From Nocardia bhagyanarayanae (GTDB lineage: Bacteria > Actinomycetota > Actinomycetes > Mycobacteriales > Mycobacteriaceae), in assembly GCF_006716565.1 (NCBI RefSeq), contig NZ_VFPG01000002.1, forward strand, positions 372,001-436,000: a DNA stretch of 64,000 bases, written 5' to 3'. The position numbers and the translations under genes were made by a program. Shown one piece after another: positions 52,490 through 61,339 of the stretch; the stretch's first letter is position 1; each line of letters starts with the position of its first letter. The notes under the pieces were generated by a model, which made no database searches, was not told where the DNA came from, and was given only the letters and a program-made list of their open reading frames with translations.

Positions 52490-53230
52490 TTGGCCGCCAC
52501 GGTCTTCTACCTCGACGACATCCCCGAGCCCGGCGCGATCGCGGTGCTCGACGGTCCGGAGGGGCGGCACGCCGCGACCGTGCGGCGCATCCGGGTCGGC
52601 GAGCCGATCACCCTGTCCGACGGACGCGGTGTGCTCGCCGAATCGGAGGTTGTCGCCGCCCAGCGCGACCGGCTCGATCTGAAGGTGCTGAACAAGACCG
52701 TGGCGCAACCCGTCTCGCCGCGCGTCACGGTCGTGCAGGCGCTGCCGAAGTCGGACCGCTCGGAGCTGGCCGTCGAGCTGATGACCGAGGCGGGCGCCGA
52801 TGTCATCGTGCCGTGGCAGGCCGCGCGGTGCGTGGCCAACTGGGAGGGCAAGGCCGCCAAGGCGCTCGACAAGTGGCGCGCCGCGGCGCGCTCGGCGGCC
52901 CGCCAGTCCCGCCGCGCCTACATTCCCGAGGTCGCCGATCTGCACCGCACCCGCGATCTGCTCGAGCTGGTCCGAAAGGCCAAGGCCGCGGGCGCGATCG
53001 TAGCCGCGCTGCACGAATCCGGCCACGGCCGTTTCACCGAACTGCCGTTCGGCGGCGCGCCGGAAGTGGTTTTGATCGTGGGCCCGGAAGGCGGACTCGA
53101 CGATGCCGAGCTCACCGAACTCGCCGCGGCCGGGGCCGATGTCGTGCTGCTGGGGCCGACCGTGCTGCGCACCTCCACGGCGGCCGCGGTCGCGCTCGGT
53201 GCGCTGGGAGCGCTCACCCCGCGCTGGTGA
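52490..53230 (+). CDS. rsmE: 16S rRNA (uracil1498-N3)-methyltransferase
   Basis: The 246-residue SPOUT methyltransferase has an N-terminal PUA-like domain (GRHAATVRRIRVGEPITLSD) and the knotted SAM site with IVGPEGGLDDAE and LGPTVLRTSTAA. It methylates U1498 of 16S rRNA. TTG start four bases after dnaJ2, so it is co-translated. Confidence 0.93.
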   Translation: MAATVFYLDDIPEPGAIAVLDGPEGRHAATVRRIRVGEPITLSDGRGVLAESEVVAAQRDRLDLKVLNKTVAQPVSPRVTVVQALPKSDRSELAVELMTEAGADVIVPWQAARCVANWEGKAAKALDKWRAAARSAARQSRRAYIPEVADLHRTRDLLELVRKAKAAGAIVAALHESGHGRFTELPFGGAPEVVLIVGPEGGLDDAELTELAAAGADVVLLGPTVLRTSTAAAVALGALGALTPRW

Positions 53231-53372
53231 GCGACCGGATTCTTCGGTCCACCGCGTTCGCGCGCGCGTCGCGGTCGCGCCTACGGCCATCGCCGTTTGG
53301 GCTCGCCGCCGGGGGATATCCCGGAGGTAGCCGACGTGGCCGCACCGGGATGTGGAAGGGCTGGTTTCCCTA

Positions 53373-53792
53373 GTGGACGAGAAGGCGAAAGCCAAGGGCG
53401 AGCGGGGCGCGATGCCGTCCGACGTGAGCGGCAAGCTGTCGGTGTTCGACAAGTTCGCCACCGCGGCGAGCAACGTGGCGTCGCGGGCCGGATTCTTCAT
53501 GTTCTGCGTGCTGCTCGTGGTGCTGTGGGCGCCGACGTTCCTGGTGCTGCCCTCGATCGACACCTGGCAGCTGGTGATCAACACCGCCACCACGATCATC
53601 ACCTTCCTGATGGTGGCCCTGTTGCAGAACACCGAGTCGCGCTCCGGCGAAGCGCTACAGCAGAAGCTCAACGCGATCGCCGACGCGATGGCCGACTTGA
53701 TGGACGAGCTCAGCGCCGACCACCCCGAATTGCGCCGCCACCGAGCCGAATTGGCCGATGCCGTCGGTCTGGAGAATCGGGAGTCGACCTGA
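53373..53792 (+). CDS. Low-affinity iron permease-like small membrane protein
   Basis: A 139-residue protein with two hydrophobic helices (FFMFCVLLVVLWAPTFLVLP and INTATTIITFLMVALL) followed by LQNTESRSGEALQQKLNAI and an acidic tail. This is the compact bacterial form of the family annotated as low-affinity iron permease; transport activity is not proven. GTG 53373 is chosen; GTG 53352 seven codons earlier is possible. Confidence 0.75.
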   Translation: MDEKAKAKGERGAMPSDVSGKLSVFDKFATAASNVASRAGFFMFCVLLVVLWAPTFLVLPSIDTWQLVINTATTIITFLMVALLQNTESRSGEALQQKLNAIADAMADLMDELSADHPELRRHRAELADAVGLENREST

Positions 53793-53833
53793 CGATCGGT
53801 TAGCGACGAGGGAATCGGACGGGAGGACACGCC

Positions 53834-54313
53834 GTGGCACGTGAGTACAGTTCTTCCCCCGCGGATATCGACCCGCGCGATGTCGCGGAGATGCCGACGA
53901 TCTACAGCCTCGACGAACTCGCCGAGCTGGTCCAAGGCCGGGAGAACATCTACCTGCGGTACTCCCACGGGCCCGAGCGCGACCGGAGCTCCGGGCCGAG
54001 CCGGGATTTCGAGGCCGACGTCGCGCTGCCGGGCTGGTCGGTCACCACCGTCGCGCCGGAGGAGTGGTGGCCGCGTCCCACTCGCGAATGGGTGGCCCGC
54101 CGCCTGTGCAAGTACGCCGACCTCGGCGCGCAGGACGACAGCCGTTTCCCATGGCTGCTCACCGGCCGCGTGGTGGGGCGCGGTCCCGATCACGAACCGC
54201 TGGTCGCGGACTTCGCTCCGGTCGCCAGGGTCGCCAAATCCGTTGTCGAAGAAGGGCTTCGGGTCTATCGGCAGAGTTTCGACGTGGGCCGCGACTCCAC
54301 CGGTGACGCCTAG
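53834..54313 (+). CDS. DUF6098-like protein
   Basis: A 159-residue soluble protein with MPTIYSLDELAELVQGRENI, YLRYSHGPERD, and PGWSVTTVAPEEWW, then WVARRLCKYADL. These match my memory of the actinobacterial DUF6098 family, which has no known function. Its stop overlaps that of the convergent MFS gene by three bases. Confidence 0.7.
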   Translation: MAREYSSSPADIDPRDVAEMPTIYSLDELAELVQGRENIYLRYSHGPERDRSSGPSRDFEADVALPGWSVTTVAPEEWWPRPTREWVARRLCKYADLGAQDDSRFPWLLTGRVVGRGPDHEPLVADFAPVARVAKSVVEEGLRVYRQSFDVGRDSTGDA

Positions 54314-55536
54314 GAGGACCGAACGACGTCGCCCGGACGGATCGTCGCGACGGCGAACAGGATCGCCCCTGCCGCGAGCAGCGCGCCGACGGCTCCGACC
54401 AGACCCGCCCAGCCCGCGTGCGCGAAGGCGAGGCCGGACAGGCCGCCGACGACCGCGCTGCCGAGGTAGTAGAAGAACAGGTACAGCGACGAGGCCGCCC
54501 CGCGATTGCCACGGGCCAGCGTGCCGACCCACGCGCTCGCGACCGTGTGTGCCGCGAAAAAGCCCGCCGTGTAGAGCAATACGCCCGCGACGACACAGCC
54601 CAGCCGATCCGGCAAGCTCAACGCCAGCCCGACGCCCATCACCGCCATCGACGCGGTCAGCATCCGCTGCCTGCCGACGCGGTCGGCGAGGCGACCGCCC
54701 CAAGCCGAGGTCACGGTGCCCGCCAGATACAGCAGGAACACCGAACCCGCGACGGCCGCGGGCAATTCGAAGGGGTGTTGGGTCAGCCGGTAGCCGAGGA
54801 AGTTGTAGATCGAGACGAAGCCGCCCATCAGGACGAAGGCCAAGCCGAACAGCGCGAGCAACTGACGGTGTCGAAGTTGCTGCCCCAGATCGCCGAGGAC
54901 CGTGCGCACTCCGGCGGGCCGTGCGACGAAACCGCGCGAGGGCGGCAGCAGCCGGACGAACCACACCGTGCAGGCCGCGGCGGCCACGCCGACCGCCGCC
55001 GCGGCCCAGCGCCAGGACGCCACGTCGAGGGTGAACGAGGGAATCAGGCGCCCGGCCAGACCGCCGATCGTGGTGCCCGCGACGTACACGCCCATCGCGG
55101 CGCCGAGCCCTTCGCCGCCGATCTCCTCCGCCAGGTACGCCATCGCCACCGCCGGTACCCCGGCCAGCGCGATGCCCTGCACCGCCCGCCCGGCGAGCAG
55201 CGCGTCGAGCGAGGGACTGAACGGAATCAGCAGACCGATGACCGCGGCCGCCGCCGCCGAACCGATCATCACCCTGGTCCGGCCGATCCGGCTGGACAGC
55301 GCGCTCACCGGCACGATGGCCAGCGCGAGACAGCCGGTGGTGAGCGAGACCGCGAGCGCCGCGCGGGCGGGCGTCGCGCCGAACGCCGCGGACAAGCTGG
55401 GCAGCAGCGCCTGCGCGTTGTACATCGAGGCGAAGGTGGTGAGGCCCGCCGCGAACAGCGCGACGGTGATCCGGCGGTCGTGCGCCGCGTCGGCGCCGGT
55501 GGTGTGCTGCGCGATCGTGCTTGCCGTGGTGGTCAT
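54310..55536 (-). CDS. MFS transporter, DHA1/YnfM type
   Basis: A 408-residue protein with 12 predicted helices, an N-terminal SMYNAQALLPSLS segment and the loop motif SSRIGRTRVMIGSA and GGRLADRVGRQRML. It resembles YnfM-type exporters. Divergent from a LysR regulator 100 bases away, which likely controls it. Substrate unknown. Confidence 0.9.
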   Translation of the reverse strand: MTTTASTIAQHTTGADAAHDRRITVALFAAGLTTFASMYNAQALLPSLSAAFGATPARAALAVSLTTGCLALAIVPVSALSSRIGRTRVMIGSAAAAAVIGLLIPFSPSLDALLAGRAVQGIALAGVPAVAMAYLAEEIGGEGLGAAMGVYVAGTTIGGLAGRLIPSFTLDVASWRWAAAAVGVAAAACTVWFVRLLPPSRGFVARPAGVRTVLGDLGQQLRHRQLLALFGLAFVLMGGFVSIYNFLGYRLTQHPFELPAAVAGSVFLLYLAGTVTSAWGGRLADRVGRQRMLTASMAVMGVGLALSLPDRLGCVVAGVLLYTAGFFAAHTVASAWVGTLARGNRGAASSLYLFFYYLGSAVVGGLSGLAFAHAGWAGLVGAVGALLAAGAILFAVATIRPGDVVRSS

Positions 55537-55568
55537 GGCTACCTCCTGTCTTTCAGCATTGCCACCGC

Positions 55569-55581
55569 CCTTTCCGAAAGG
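55569..55581. promoter_or_regulatory. Palindrome CCTTTC-C-GAAAGG between MFS and LysR genes
   Basis: A perfect 13-base odd palindrome lies in the 100-base divergent spacer near the MFS start. LysR regulators often bind such symmetric sites, though T-N11-A is the usual form. Confidence 0.5.
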
Positions 55582-55636
55582 AAATGAATAATGAACAGGG
55601 ACTTGATGCCGCAGCTACATATAGGGAGGTAGCAAG

Positions 55637-56569
55637 GTGCTCGGCGAAGATTTGCAGTGGTTCACGACACTCGCCGAACTGGAGCGGATGAGCGCGGCCG
55701 CGGAACGCCTGCACATCGCCCAGCCGACGCTCTCGCGCATGCTGGCCCGCCTGGAACGCAGGCTCGGCGCGGAATTGTTCGATCGGCGCGGAAAGCGGAT
55801 CGCGCTCAACGAATTCGGTCGCGTCTATTACGAACACGCGCGTCGCGCGCAGGCCGAACTGGACGCCGCGGGACAAGCCGTCGCCGATCTCGCCAATCCT
55901 GCGCGCGGCGTGGTGCGGTTGTCGTTCCTGCATTCCTTCGGCGGCTGGCTGGTGCCGCAGTTGATCGCCGGTTTCCGGCGCAACGCGGGCCGGGTCACCG
56001 TGACGTTGCGCCAGGGCGCCGCCGAGAAGATCACCCGCCAGGTCCTCGACGGCGCGGCCGATCTCGCCGTCGTCTCGCCGCGTCCGACCGCGCCCGGCCT
56101 CGGCTGGCGCGGCCTGCTGCGCCAGCCGCTGGTGCTCGCCGTGCCCGCAGAGCACCGGCTGGCCGGGCGCAGGCAGGCGCGCCTCGCCGACCTGGGCGGC
56201 GCTGAATTCATCACCATGCATCCCGGGTTCGGTATGCGGCGCATCTTCGACGAACTGTGCGCGGCAGCGGACATCCGCCCGCGCGTCGCCTTCGAGGCGA
56301 GCGACCTGGTCACCGCCACCGGGCTGGTCTCGGCGGGCCTCGGTGTCGCGCTGCTCCCGCTGGCGGATCCCGCGCCGTCCGCGGCGCGCTCGGGACTGGC
56401 GCTGGTGCCGCTGGCGGACGAAGGCGCGTGGCGCGAGGTGGGACTGATCTGGTCGGCCGCCGCGGCGCCGTCGGACGCGGTGCGACGTTTCCGTGACTTC
56501 GCCGAGGATTGGTCCGACGGCCACGGGGGAATATCCAGCACACGGCGGGAATGGCCGCCGCATCGGTAG
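55637..56569 (+). CDS. LysR family transcriptional regulator
   Basis: The 310-residue product has an N-terminal winged helix (RLHIAQPTLSRMLARLERRL, then GAELFDRRGKRIALNEFG) and a periplasmic-binding-type effector domain (GVVRLSFLHSFGGWLVP). GTG 55637 lies after GGGAGGTAGCAAG. It probably activates or represses the divergent MFS gene. Confidence 0.92.
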   Translation: MLGEDLQWFTTLAELERMSAAAERLHIAQPTLSRMLARLERRLGAELFDRRGKRIALNEFGRVYYEHARRAQAELDAAGQAVADLANPARGVVRLSFLHSFGGWLVPQLIAGFRRNAGRVTVTLRQGAAEKITRQVLDGAADLAVVSPRPTAPGLGWRGLLRQPLVLAVPAEHRLAGRRQARLADLGGAEFITMHPGFGMRRIFDELCAAADIRPRVAFEASDLVTATGLVSAGLGVALLPLADPAPSAARSGLALVPLADEGAWREVGLIWSAAAAPSDAVRRFRDFAEDWSDGHGGISSTRREWPPHR

Positions 56570-56660
56570 CCGTTTATTCACTGTGCGCTGTCGGTGGGGC
56601 GCGTTAAACTTTTGTCATTCACCACGGCTGTCGAGACCGGAAAGCAGGATGTAACCACTT

Positions 56661-57767
56661 TTGCGAACACAAGGCGAGATCGGCGACCCGACCAACCCCA
56701 CAGCAGGCATTGGCGCCCGCGACAACGGCTCGGGCCCCGCAGCACGCACCGTGCGCTCCAGCATCGAACTCGCTCCCGAATCCGTGTTCCCCTTCCTCGG
56801 TTCGGCCGACCAGAATCTGCGTGAGCTCGAGCAGTTGCTCGACGCGGACATTCACGTTCGCGGCAATTCCGTGACCCTCACCGGCAAGGCGGCCGACGTC
56901 GCCCTCGCCGAGCGGGTCATCGAACAGCTCATCGCGCTGACCGGCCGCAACCGGGTGGTGACGCCGGAGGCGGTGCGGCACACGGTGTCGATGCTGACCG
57001 AAGGTTCCTCGGATTCCCCCGCGGAGGTGCTCAGCCTGGACATCCTGTCCCGGCGCGGCAAGACCATCCGCCCCAAGACGCTGAACCAGAAGCGCTACGT
57101 CGACGCGATCGACGCCAACACCATCGTGTTCGGCATCGGTCCCGCGGGTACCGGCAAGACCTACCTGGCCATGGCCAAGGCCGTGCAGGCGCTGCAGACC
57201 AAGTCGGTCAACCGGATCATCCTGACCCGTCCCGCCGTCGAGGCGGGCGAGCGGCTCGGCTTCCTGCCCGGCACGCTCAACGAGAAGATCGACCCGTACC
57301 TGCGCCCGCTCTACGACGCGCTGCACGACATGATGGACCCCGAGGCGATCCCGAAGCTGATGGCCGCCGGCGTCATCGAGGTCGCGCCGCTGGCGTACAT
57401 GCGCGGTCGCACGCTCAACGACTCCTTCATCATTCTCGACGAGGCGCAGAACACCACCGCCGAGCAGATGAAGATGTTCCTGACGCGTCTGGGCTTCGGC
57501 TCCAAGATCGTGGTCACCGGCGACATCACCCAGGTCGACCTGCCCACCGGCGCCCGCTCCGGTCTGCGCGCCGCGTCGGAGATCCTCACCGAGATCGAGG
57601 ACATCCATTTCGCGGAGCTCACCAGCAGCGACGTCGTCCGGCATCGCCTGGTCTCCGACATCGTCGACGCCTACGACCGCTGGGAGTCGACCCGGCCGCA
57701 GGTCGCGGGCCCGCACTACCCGGGCAACCGCGCCCAGCGCCGCGCCGCAAGCCGCGACCGGCGCTGA
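56661..57767 (+). CDS. phoH: PhoH-like ATPase
   Basis: The 368-residue protein has an N-terminal KH-like/R3H-like domain ([12 protein letters not shown] region) and a PhoH ATPase domain: Walker [24 protein letters not shown], Walker [12 protein letters not shown] and [12 protein letters not shown]. PhoH-type proteins act on RNA and are linked to YbeY. TTG start. A strong terminator follows, so ybeY is not simply co-transcribed although the order is conserved (Rv2368c, Rv2367c). Confidence 0.94.
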   Translation: MRTQGEIGDPTNPTAGIGARDNGSGPAARTVRSSIELAPESVFPFLGSADQNLRELEQLLDADIHVRGNSVTLTGKAADVALAERVIEQLIALTGRNRVVTPEAVRHTVSMLTEGSSDSPAEVLSLDILSRRGKTIRPKTLNQKRYVDAIDANTIVFGIGPAGTGKTYLAMAKAVQALQTKSVNRIILTRPAVEAGERLGFLPGTLNEKIDPYLRPLYDALHDMMDPEAIPKLMAAGVIEVAPLAYMRGRTLNDSFIILDEAQNTTAEQMKMFLTRLGFGSKIVVTGDITQVDLPTGARSGLRAASEILTEIEDIHFAELTSSDVVRHRLVSDIVDAYDRWESTRPQVAGPHYPGNRAQRRAASRDRR

Positions 57768-57793
57768 GCTACGCGGACACCCCCGCCGAACAC

Positions 57794-57827
57794 ACCGGCC
57801 GCCGACTTCCTCGTCGGCGGCCGGTTT
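57794..57827 (+). terminator. Intrinsic terminator after phoH
   Basis: ACCGGCCGCCGAC and its exact reverse complement flank TTCCTC, giving a 13-base stem followed by TTT. It lies 27 bases after the phoH stop. Confidence 0.8.
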
Positions 57828-57918
57828 CGTCTGTCCTGGATCGGCCGCGACCCGTCGATCAGCCCGCCCTCGGCTGCCCGATGGAGCCGGTTCGGTAGTC
57901 GAATAGGCGCTACCTGGA

Positions 57919-58026
57919 CTTCGCTCGGCCATACGCCGGGCGGACCAGATCCGGCAGCGTCTGTCAGGCCGACCTCCGCCTTCGCTCCGGCCGTGCGCGG
58001 GGCTGCGGGCGGACTGCGTCCGCAGC
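57919..58026. repeat. Intergenic repeat family B, two copies
   Basis: CTTCGCTCGGCCATACGCCG with a degenerate tail (57919-57959) and CCTCCGCCTTCGCTCCGGCC with GCGGGCGGACTGCGTCCGC (57973-58026) belong to the same family as 36532-36583. They fill most of the gap between phoH and ybeY. Confidence 0.6.
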
Positions 58027-58044
58027 GTCGAATACGCTGTTCAG

Positions 58045-58599
58045 GTGAGCATCGAGATCGCCAACGAGTCGGGTATCGACGTACCCGAAGAAGACCTGGT
58101 CAGTGTTGCGCGGTTCGTGATCGCCCGGATGGACGTCCATCCGGCGGCCGAGCTGTCGATGGTGCTCGTCGATCTCGACACCATGGCCGACCTGCACATG
58201 CGCTGGATGGACCTGCCAGGCCCCACCGACGTGATGTCCTTCCCGATGGACGAGCTCGAGCCGGGCGGTCGGCCGGACAGCCCAGAGCCGGGCCCGTCGA
58301 TGCTCGGCGACATCGTGCTGTGCCCGGAGTTCGCGGCGGCGCAGGCGCGCAAGGCGGGGCATTCGCTCGAGCACGAGCTCGCGTTGCTCACCGTGCACGG
58401 CGTGCTGCACCTGCTCGGCTACGACCACGCCGAGCCGGAGGAGGAGAAGGAGATGTTCGCCCTCCAGGCCCGGCTGCTCGAGGAGTGGTACGAGAGCCTG
58501 CGCGAGGCACGGCGCCGCGCCGAACTCGCCGAGCGCGACGCCCGCCTGCTGGGCAAGGCCGGCTTCACCGGACCCGGAGACGCGCTGGGTCCGGCGTGA
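58045..58599 (+). CDS. ybeY: Endoribonuclease YbeY
   Basis: The 184-residue protein has the UPF0054 zinc signature [11 protein letters not shown] with three His ligands. It takes part in 16S rRNA maturation and ribosome quality control. An acidic helical C-terminal extension ([10 protein letters not shown] and beyond) exceeds the E. coli form. GTG start; its TGA overlaps the GTG of the next gene. Confidence 0.95.
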   Translation: MSIEIANESGIDVPEEDLVSVARFVIARMDVHPAAELSMVLVDLDTMADLHMRWMDLPGPTDVMSFPMDELEPGGRPDSPEPGPSMLGDIVLCPEFAAAQARKAGHSLEHELALLTVHGVLHLLGYDHAEPEEEKEMFALQARLLEEWYESLREARRRAELAERDARLLGKAGFTGPGDALGPA

Positions 58600-59948
58600 G
58601 CTCACCGACCCTGATACTGCTCGCCGTCTTGCTCGTGCCCGCGGGCGGCCTGTTCGCCGGCGTGGACGCGGCGCTGAACACGCTCTCCCCGGCCCGCCTC
58701 GGTGACATGGTGCGCGCCGATCGACCGGGCGCCGCGCGGTTGAGCCGCATCGTCGCCGACCGCGCTCGCTACGTGAACCTGATGGTGCTGCTGCGCGTGC
58801 TGTGCGAGATCGGCGCGACGGTGCTGCTCGCCGCGGCGCTCATCGAGATCTGGGACGACAACTGGGCGCTGCTGATCACCGCCGTGGTGATGGTGCTCGT
58901 CGACTACGTGGTGATCGGTGTCGGTCCGCGCACCCTCGGCCGCCAGCACGCCTACTCGCTCGCCTTGGCCGCCGCGCTGCCGCTGCAATTCATCGGCGCG
59001 CTGCTCGGCCCGGTCAGCAGGCTGCTGATCCTGATCGGTAACGCGATCACCCCCGGTAAGGGTTTCCGCAACGGTCCCTTCGCCTCGGAGATCGAGCTGC
59101 GCGAAGTCGTCGAGATGGCGAGCGAGCGCGGCGTGGTGGCCGACGACGAACGCCGCATGATCCAGTCGGTGTTCGAACTCGGCGACACCGCCGCCCGCGC
59201 GGTGATGGTGCCGCGCACCGAGATGGTGTGGATCGAGGCGGACAAGACGGCGGCGCAGGCCTTGTCGCTCGCGGTGCGCAGCGGCCACTCCCGCATCCCG
59301 GTGGTCGGCGAGAACGTCGACGACATCCTCGGCGTGGTCTATCTGAAAGACCTTGTGCCGTACGCGGATCGCAGCCGCAAGGTGCGGGTGCGCGACGTGA
59401 TGCGCCCCGCGGTGTTCATGCCCGACTCCAAGCCGCTGGACGACCTGCTCGACGAGATGCAGCGCCGCCGCAACCACATGGCGCTGCTCGTCGACGAATA
59501 CGGCGGCATCGCGGGCCTGGTGACCATCGAGGACGTGCTCGAGGAGATCGTCGGCGAGATCGCCGACGAGTACGACACCGACGAGACCCCGCCGGTCGAG
59601 GAACTCGGCGAGGGCCGTTTCCGGGTGTCGGCGCGGTTGTCGGTGGAGGATCTCGGCGAGCTCTACGGCATGGAGATCGAGGACGAGGACGTCGACACCG
59701 TGGGCGGTCTGCTCGCCCACGAACTGGGCCGGGTACCGCTGCCCGGTTCGAAGATCGTGGTGCACGGGCTGGTGCTGCGCGCCGAAGGCGGGCCCGATTC
59801 GCGCGGCCGGATGCGGGTCAACACGGTCCTGGTGCGCAAGGCGCCGGAGAAATCCGAGAAAGCGGGCGCCGCGGTGGCCGAGGGCGCAAAATCCAACGGC
59901 GGCAAGCGCAATGGCAACAAAGACGAGGATGGAGCAACCGATGACTGA
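58596..59948 (+). CDS. HlyC/CorC family transporter-like protein (DUF21-CBS-CorC_HlyC)
   Basis: The 450-residue product has an N-terminal DUF21 domain with three to four helices ([20 protein letters not shown] onward), two CBS domains ([13 protein letters not shown] and [16 protein letters not shown]) and a C-terminal CorC_HlyC domain. Members are linked to magnesium or cobalt transport. GTG start overlaps the ybeY stop. Lys/Gly-rich tail. Orthologous position to Rv2366c. Confidence 0.92.
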   Translation: MSSPTLILLAVLLVPAGGLFAGVDAALNTLSPARLGDMVRADRPGAARLSRIVADRARYVNLMVLLRVLCEIGATVLLAAALIEIWDDNWALLITAVVMVLVDYVVIGVGPRTLGRQHAYSLALAAALPLQFIGALLGPVSRLLILIGNAITPGKGFRNGPFASEIELREVVEMASERGVVADDERRMIQSVFELGDTAARAVMVPRTEMVWIEADKTAAQALSLAVRSGHSRIPVVGENVDDILGVVYLKDLVPYADRSRKVRVRDVMRPAVFMPDSKPLDDLLDEMQRRRNHMALLVDEYGGIAGLVTIEDVLEEIVGEIADEYDTDETPPVEELGEGRFRVSARLSVEDLGELYGMEIEDEDVDTVGGLLAHELGRVPLPGSKIVVHGLVLRAEGGPDSRGRMRVNTVLVRKAPEKSEKAGAAVAEGAKSNGGKRNGNKDEDGATDD

Positions 59949-60300
59949 ACTGGACGCCGAGGACACCAAACTGCTGACCCTGGCGCGCGGCGCGATGGGC
60001 CGCACCGGCGGGACGGGCGGCGCGGCGATCCGCGACACCGACGGCCGCACCTATGCGGCGGGCGAGGTGGATCTGCACGCGCTGCGGCTGACCGCGTTGC
60101 AGGCCGCCGTCGCGGCGGCGATCTCCAGCGGCGCCGAGGGTTTCGAGGCGGCCGTGGTGGTCGGCGGCCGGTTCTCCGACGCCGGGGTCGCGGCGGTGCG
60201 CGAGGTCTCCGGTGCGGCGCGGATCATCTTCACCGATCGCGCGGGCGCGGTGTTCGACATCGTCGACGACGCGGCGAGCGCCGAGGTGCAGGGTGGCTGA
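59941..60300 (+). CDS. Cytidine deaminase-like protein lacking zinc ligands
   Basis: A 119-residue protein with a cytidine-deaminase-like fold ([17 protein letters not shown] where CDAs have the HAE helix; [12 protein letters not shown] strand). The zinc ligands are missing: no HAE and no PCxxC. It therefore probably does not deaminate cytidine by the usual route. Annotations usually call it cytidine deaminase (compare Rv2365c). It overlaps the upstream CBS gene by eight bases and the era gene by eight. Confidence 0.8.
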   Translation: MTELDAEDTKLLTLARGAMGRTGGTGGAAIRDTDGRTYAAGEVDLHALRLTALQAAVAAAISSGAEGFEAAVVVGGRFSDAGVAAVREVSGAARIIFTDRAGAVFDIVDDAASAEVQGG

Positions 60301-61210
60301 CAAGTCCGGCTCCACCGAATTCCGTTCCGGTTTCGTCTGTTTCGTCGGCAGGCCGAACACCGGCAAGTCGACGCTGACCAACGCGCTCGTCGGCGCGAAG
60401 ATCGCGATCACCTCCTCGCGACCGCAGACCACCCGCCACACCATCCGCGGCATCGTGCACCGCGACCACGCGCAGCTGATCCTGGTCGACACGCCGGGTC
60501 TGCACCGTCCGCGGACGCTGCTCGGCCAGCGGCTGAACGACCTGGTGCGAGACACGTACTCCGAGGTCGACGTGATCGCGATCTGCATCCCGGCCGACGA
60601 GAAGATCGGGCCGGGCGACCGCTGGATCGTGCAGCAGATCAAGCAGATGGCGCCGAAGACCACGGTGCTCGGCGTGGTCACCAAGATCGACAAGGTGAGT
60701 CGCGACCAAGTCGCCGCCCAGCTGCTGGCCGTCTCCGAGCTGCTCGGTCCCGAGGCCGACGTGGTGCCGGTGTCGGCGGTCAAGGGCGAGCAGGTCGAGG
60801 TCCTCGTCGACGTGATCGCCTCGAAGATGCCGGAGGGCCCGGCGTTCTATCCGGACGGCGAACTCACCGACGAGCCCGAGGAAACCCTCATGGCCGAGCT
60901 CATCCGCGAGGCCGCGCTGGAGGGCGTGCGCGACGAGCTGCCGCACTCGCTGGCCGTGGTGATCGAGGAGGTTCTCCCGCGCGAGGAGAACGAGGACATG
61001 TTGGACGTGCACGCGCTGTTGTACGTCGAACGTCCCAGCCAGAAGGCCATCGTCATCGGCAGGGGCGGCAGCCGCCTCAAAGAGGTCGGCACCAACGCGC
61101 GCAAGCAGATCGAGCACATCCTCGGTGTGCGGATCTATCTGCATCTGCACGTCAAGGTCGCCAAGGACTGGCAGCGCGATCCGAAACAGCTCGGCAAGCT
61201 GGGCTTCTGA
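60293..61210 (+). CDS. era: GTPase Era
   Basis: The 305-residue GTPase assists 16S rRNA maturation. G1 GRPNTGKST, G2 RPQTTRHTIRGI, G3 DTPGLHRP and G4 TKID are followed by a KH domain (VIGRGGSRLKEVGTNARKQI). GTG start overlaps the cdd-like gene. A short GCGAACG-GTA-CGTTCGC hairpin follows the stop. Confidence 0.96.
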   Translation: MADKSGSTEFRSGFVCFVGRPNTGKSTLTNALVGAKIAITSSRPQTTRHTIRGIVHRDHAQLILVDTPGLHRPRTLLGQRLNDLVRDTYSEVDVIAICIPADEKIGPGDRWIVQQIKQMAPKTTVLGVVTKIDKVSRDQVAAQLLAVSELLGPEADVVPVSAVKGEQVEVLVDVIASKMPEGPAFYPDGELTDEPEETLMAELIREAALEGVRDELPHSLAVVIEEVLPREENEDMLDVHALLYVERPSQKAIVIGRGGSRLKEVGTNARKQIEHILGVRIYLHLHVKVAKDWQRDPKQLGKLGF

Positions 61211-61339
61211 GCGAACGGTACGTTCGCGGACCGCGAACTCGAGCGAACAACCCGCCCGAGCCGGATTTGTACCGGTACAGTCCCGGTTGACGCCCGGGTG
61301 TGCGTCGCAGCAACGCATTCCACGGGGGAGGCCGTCGAA

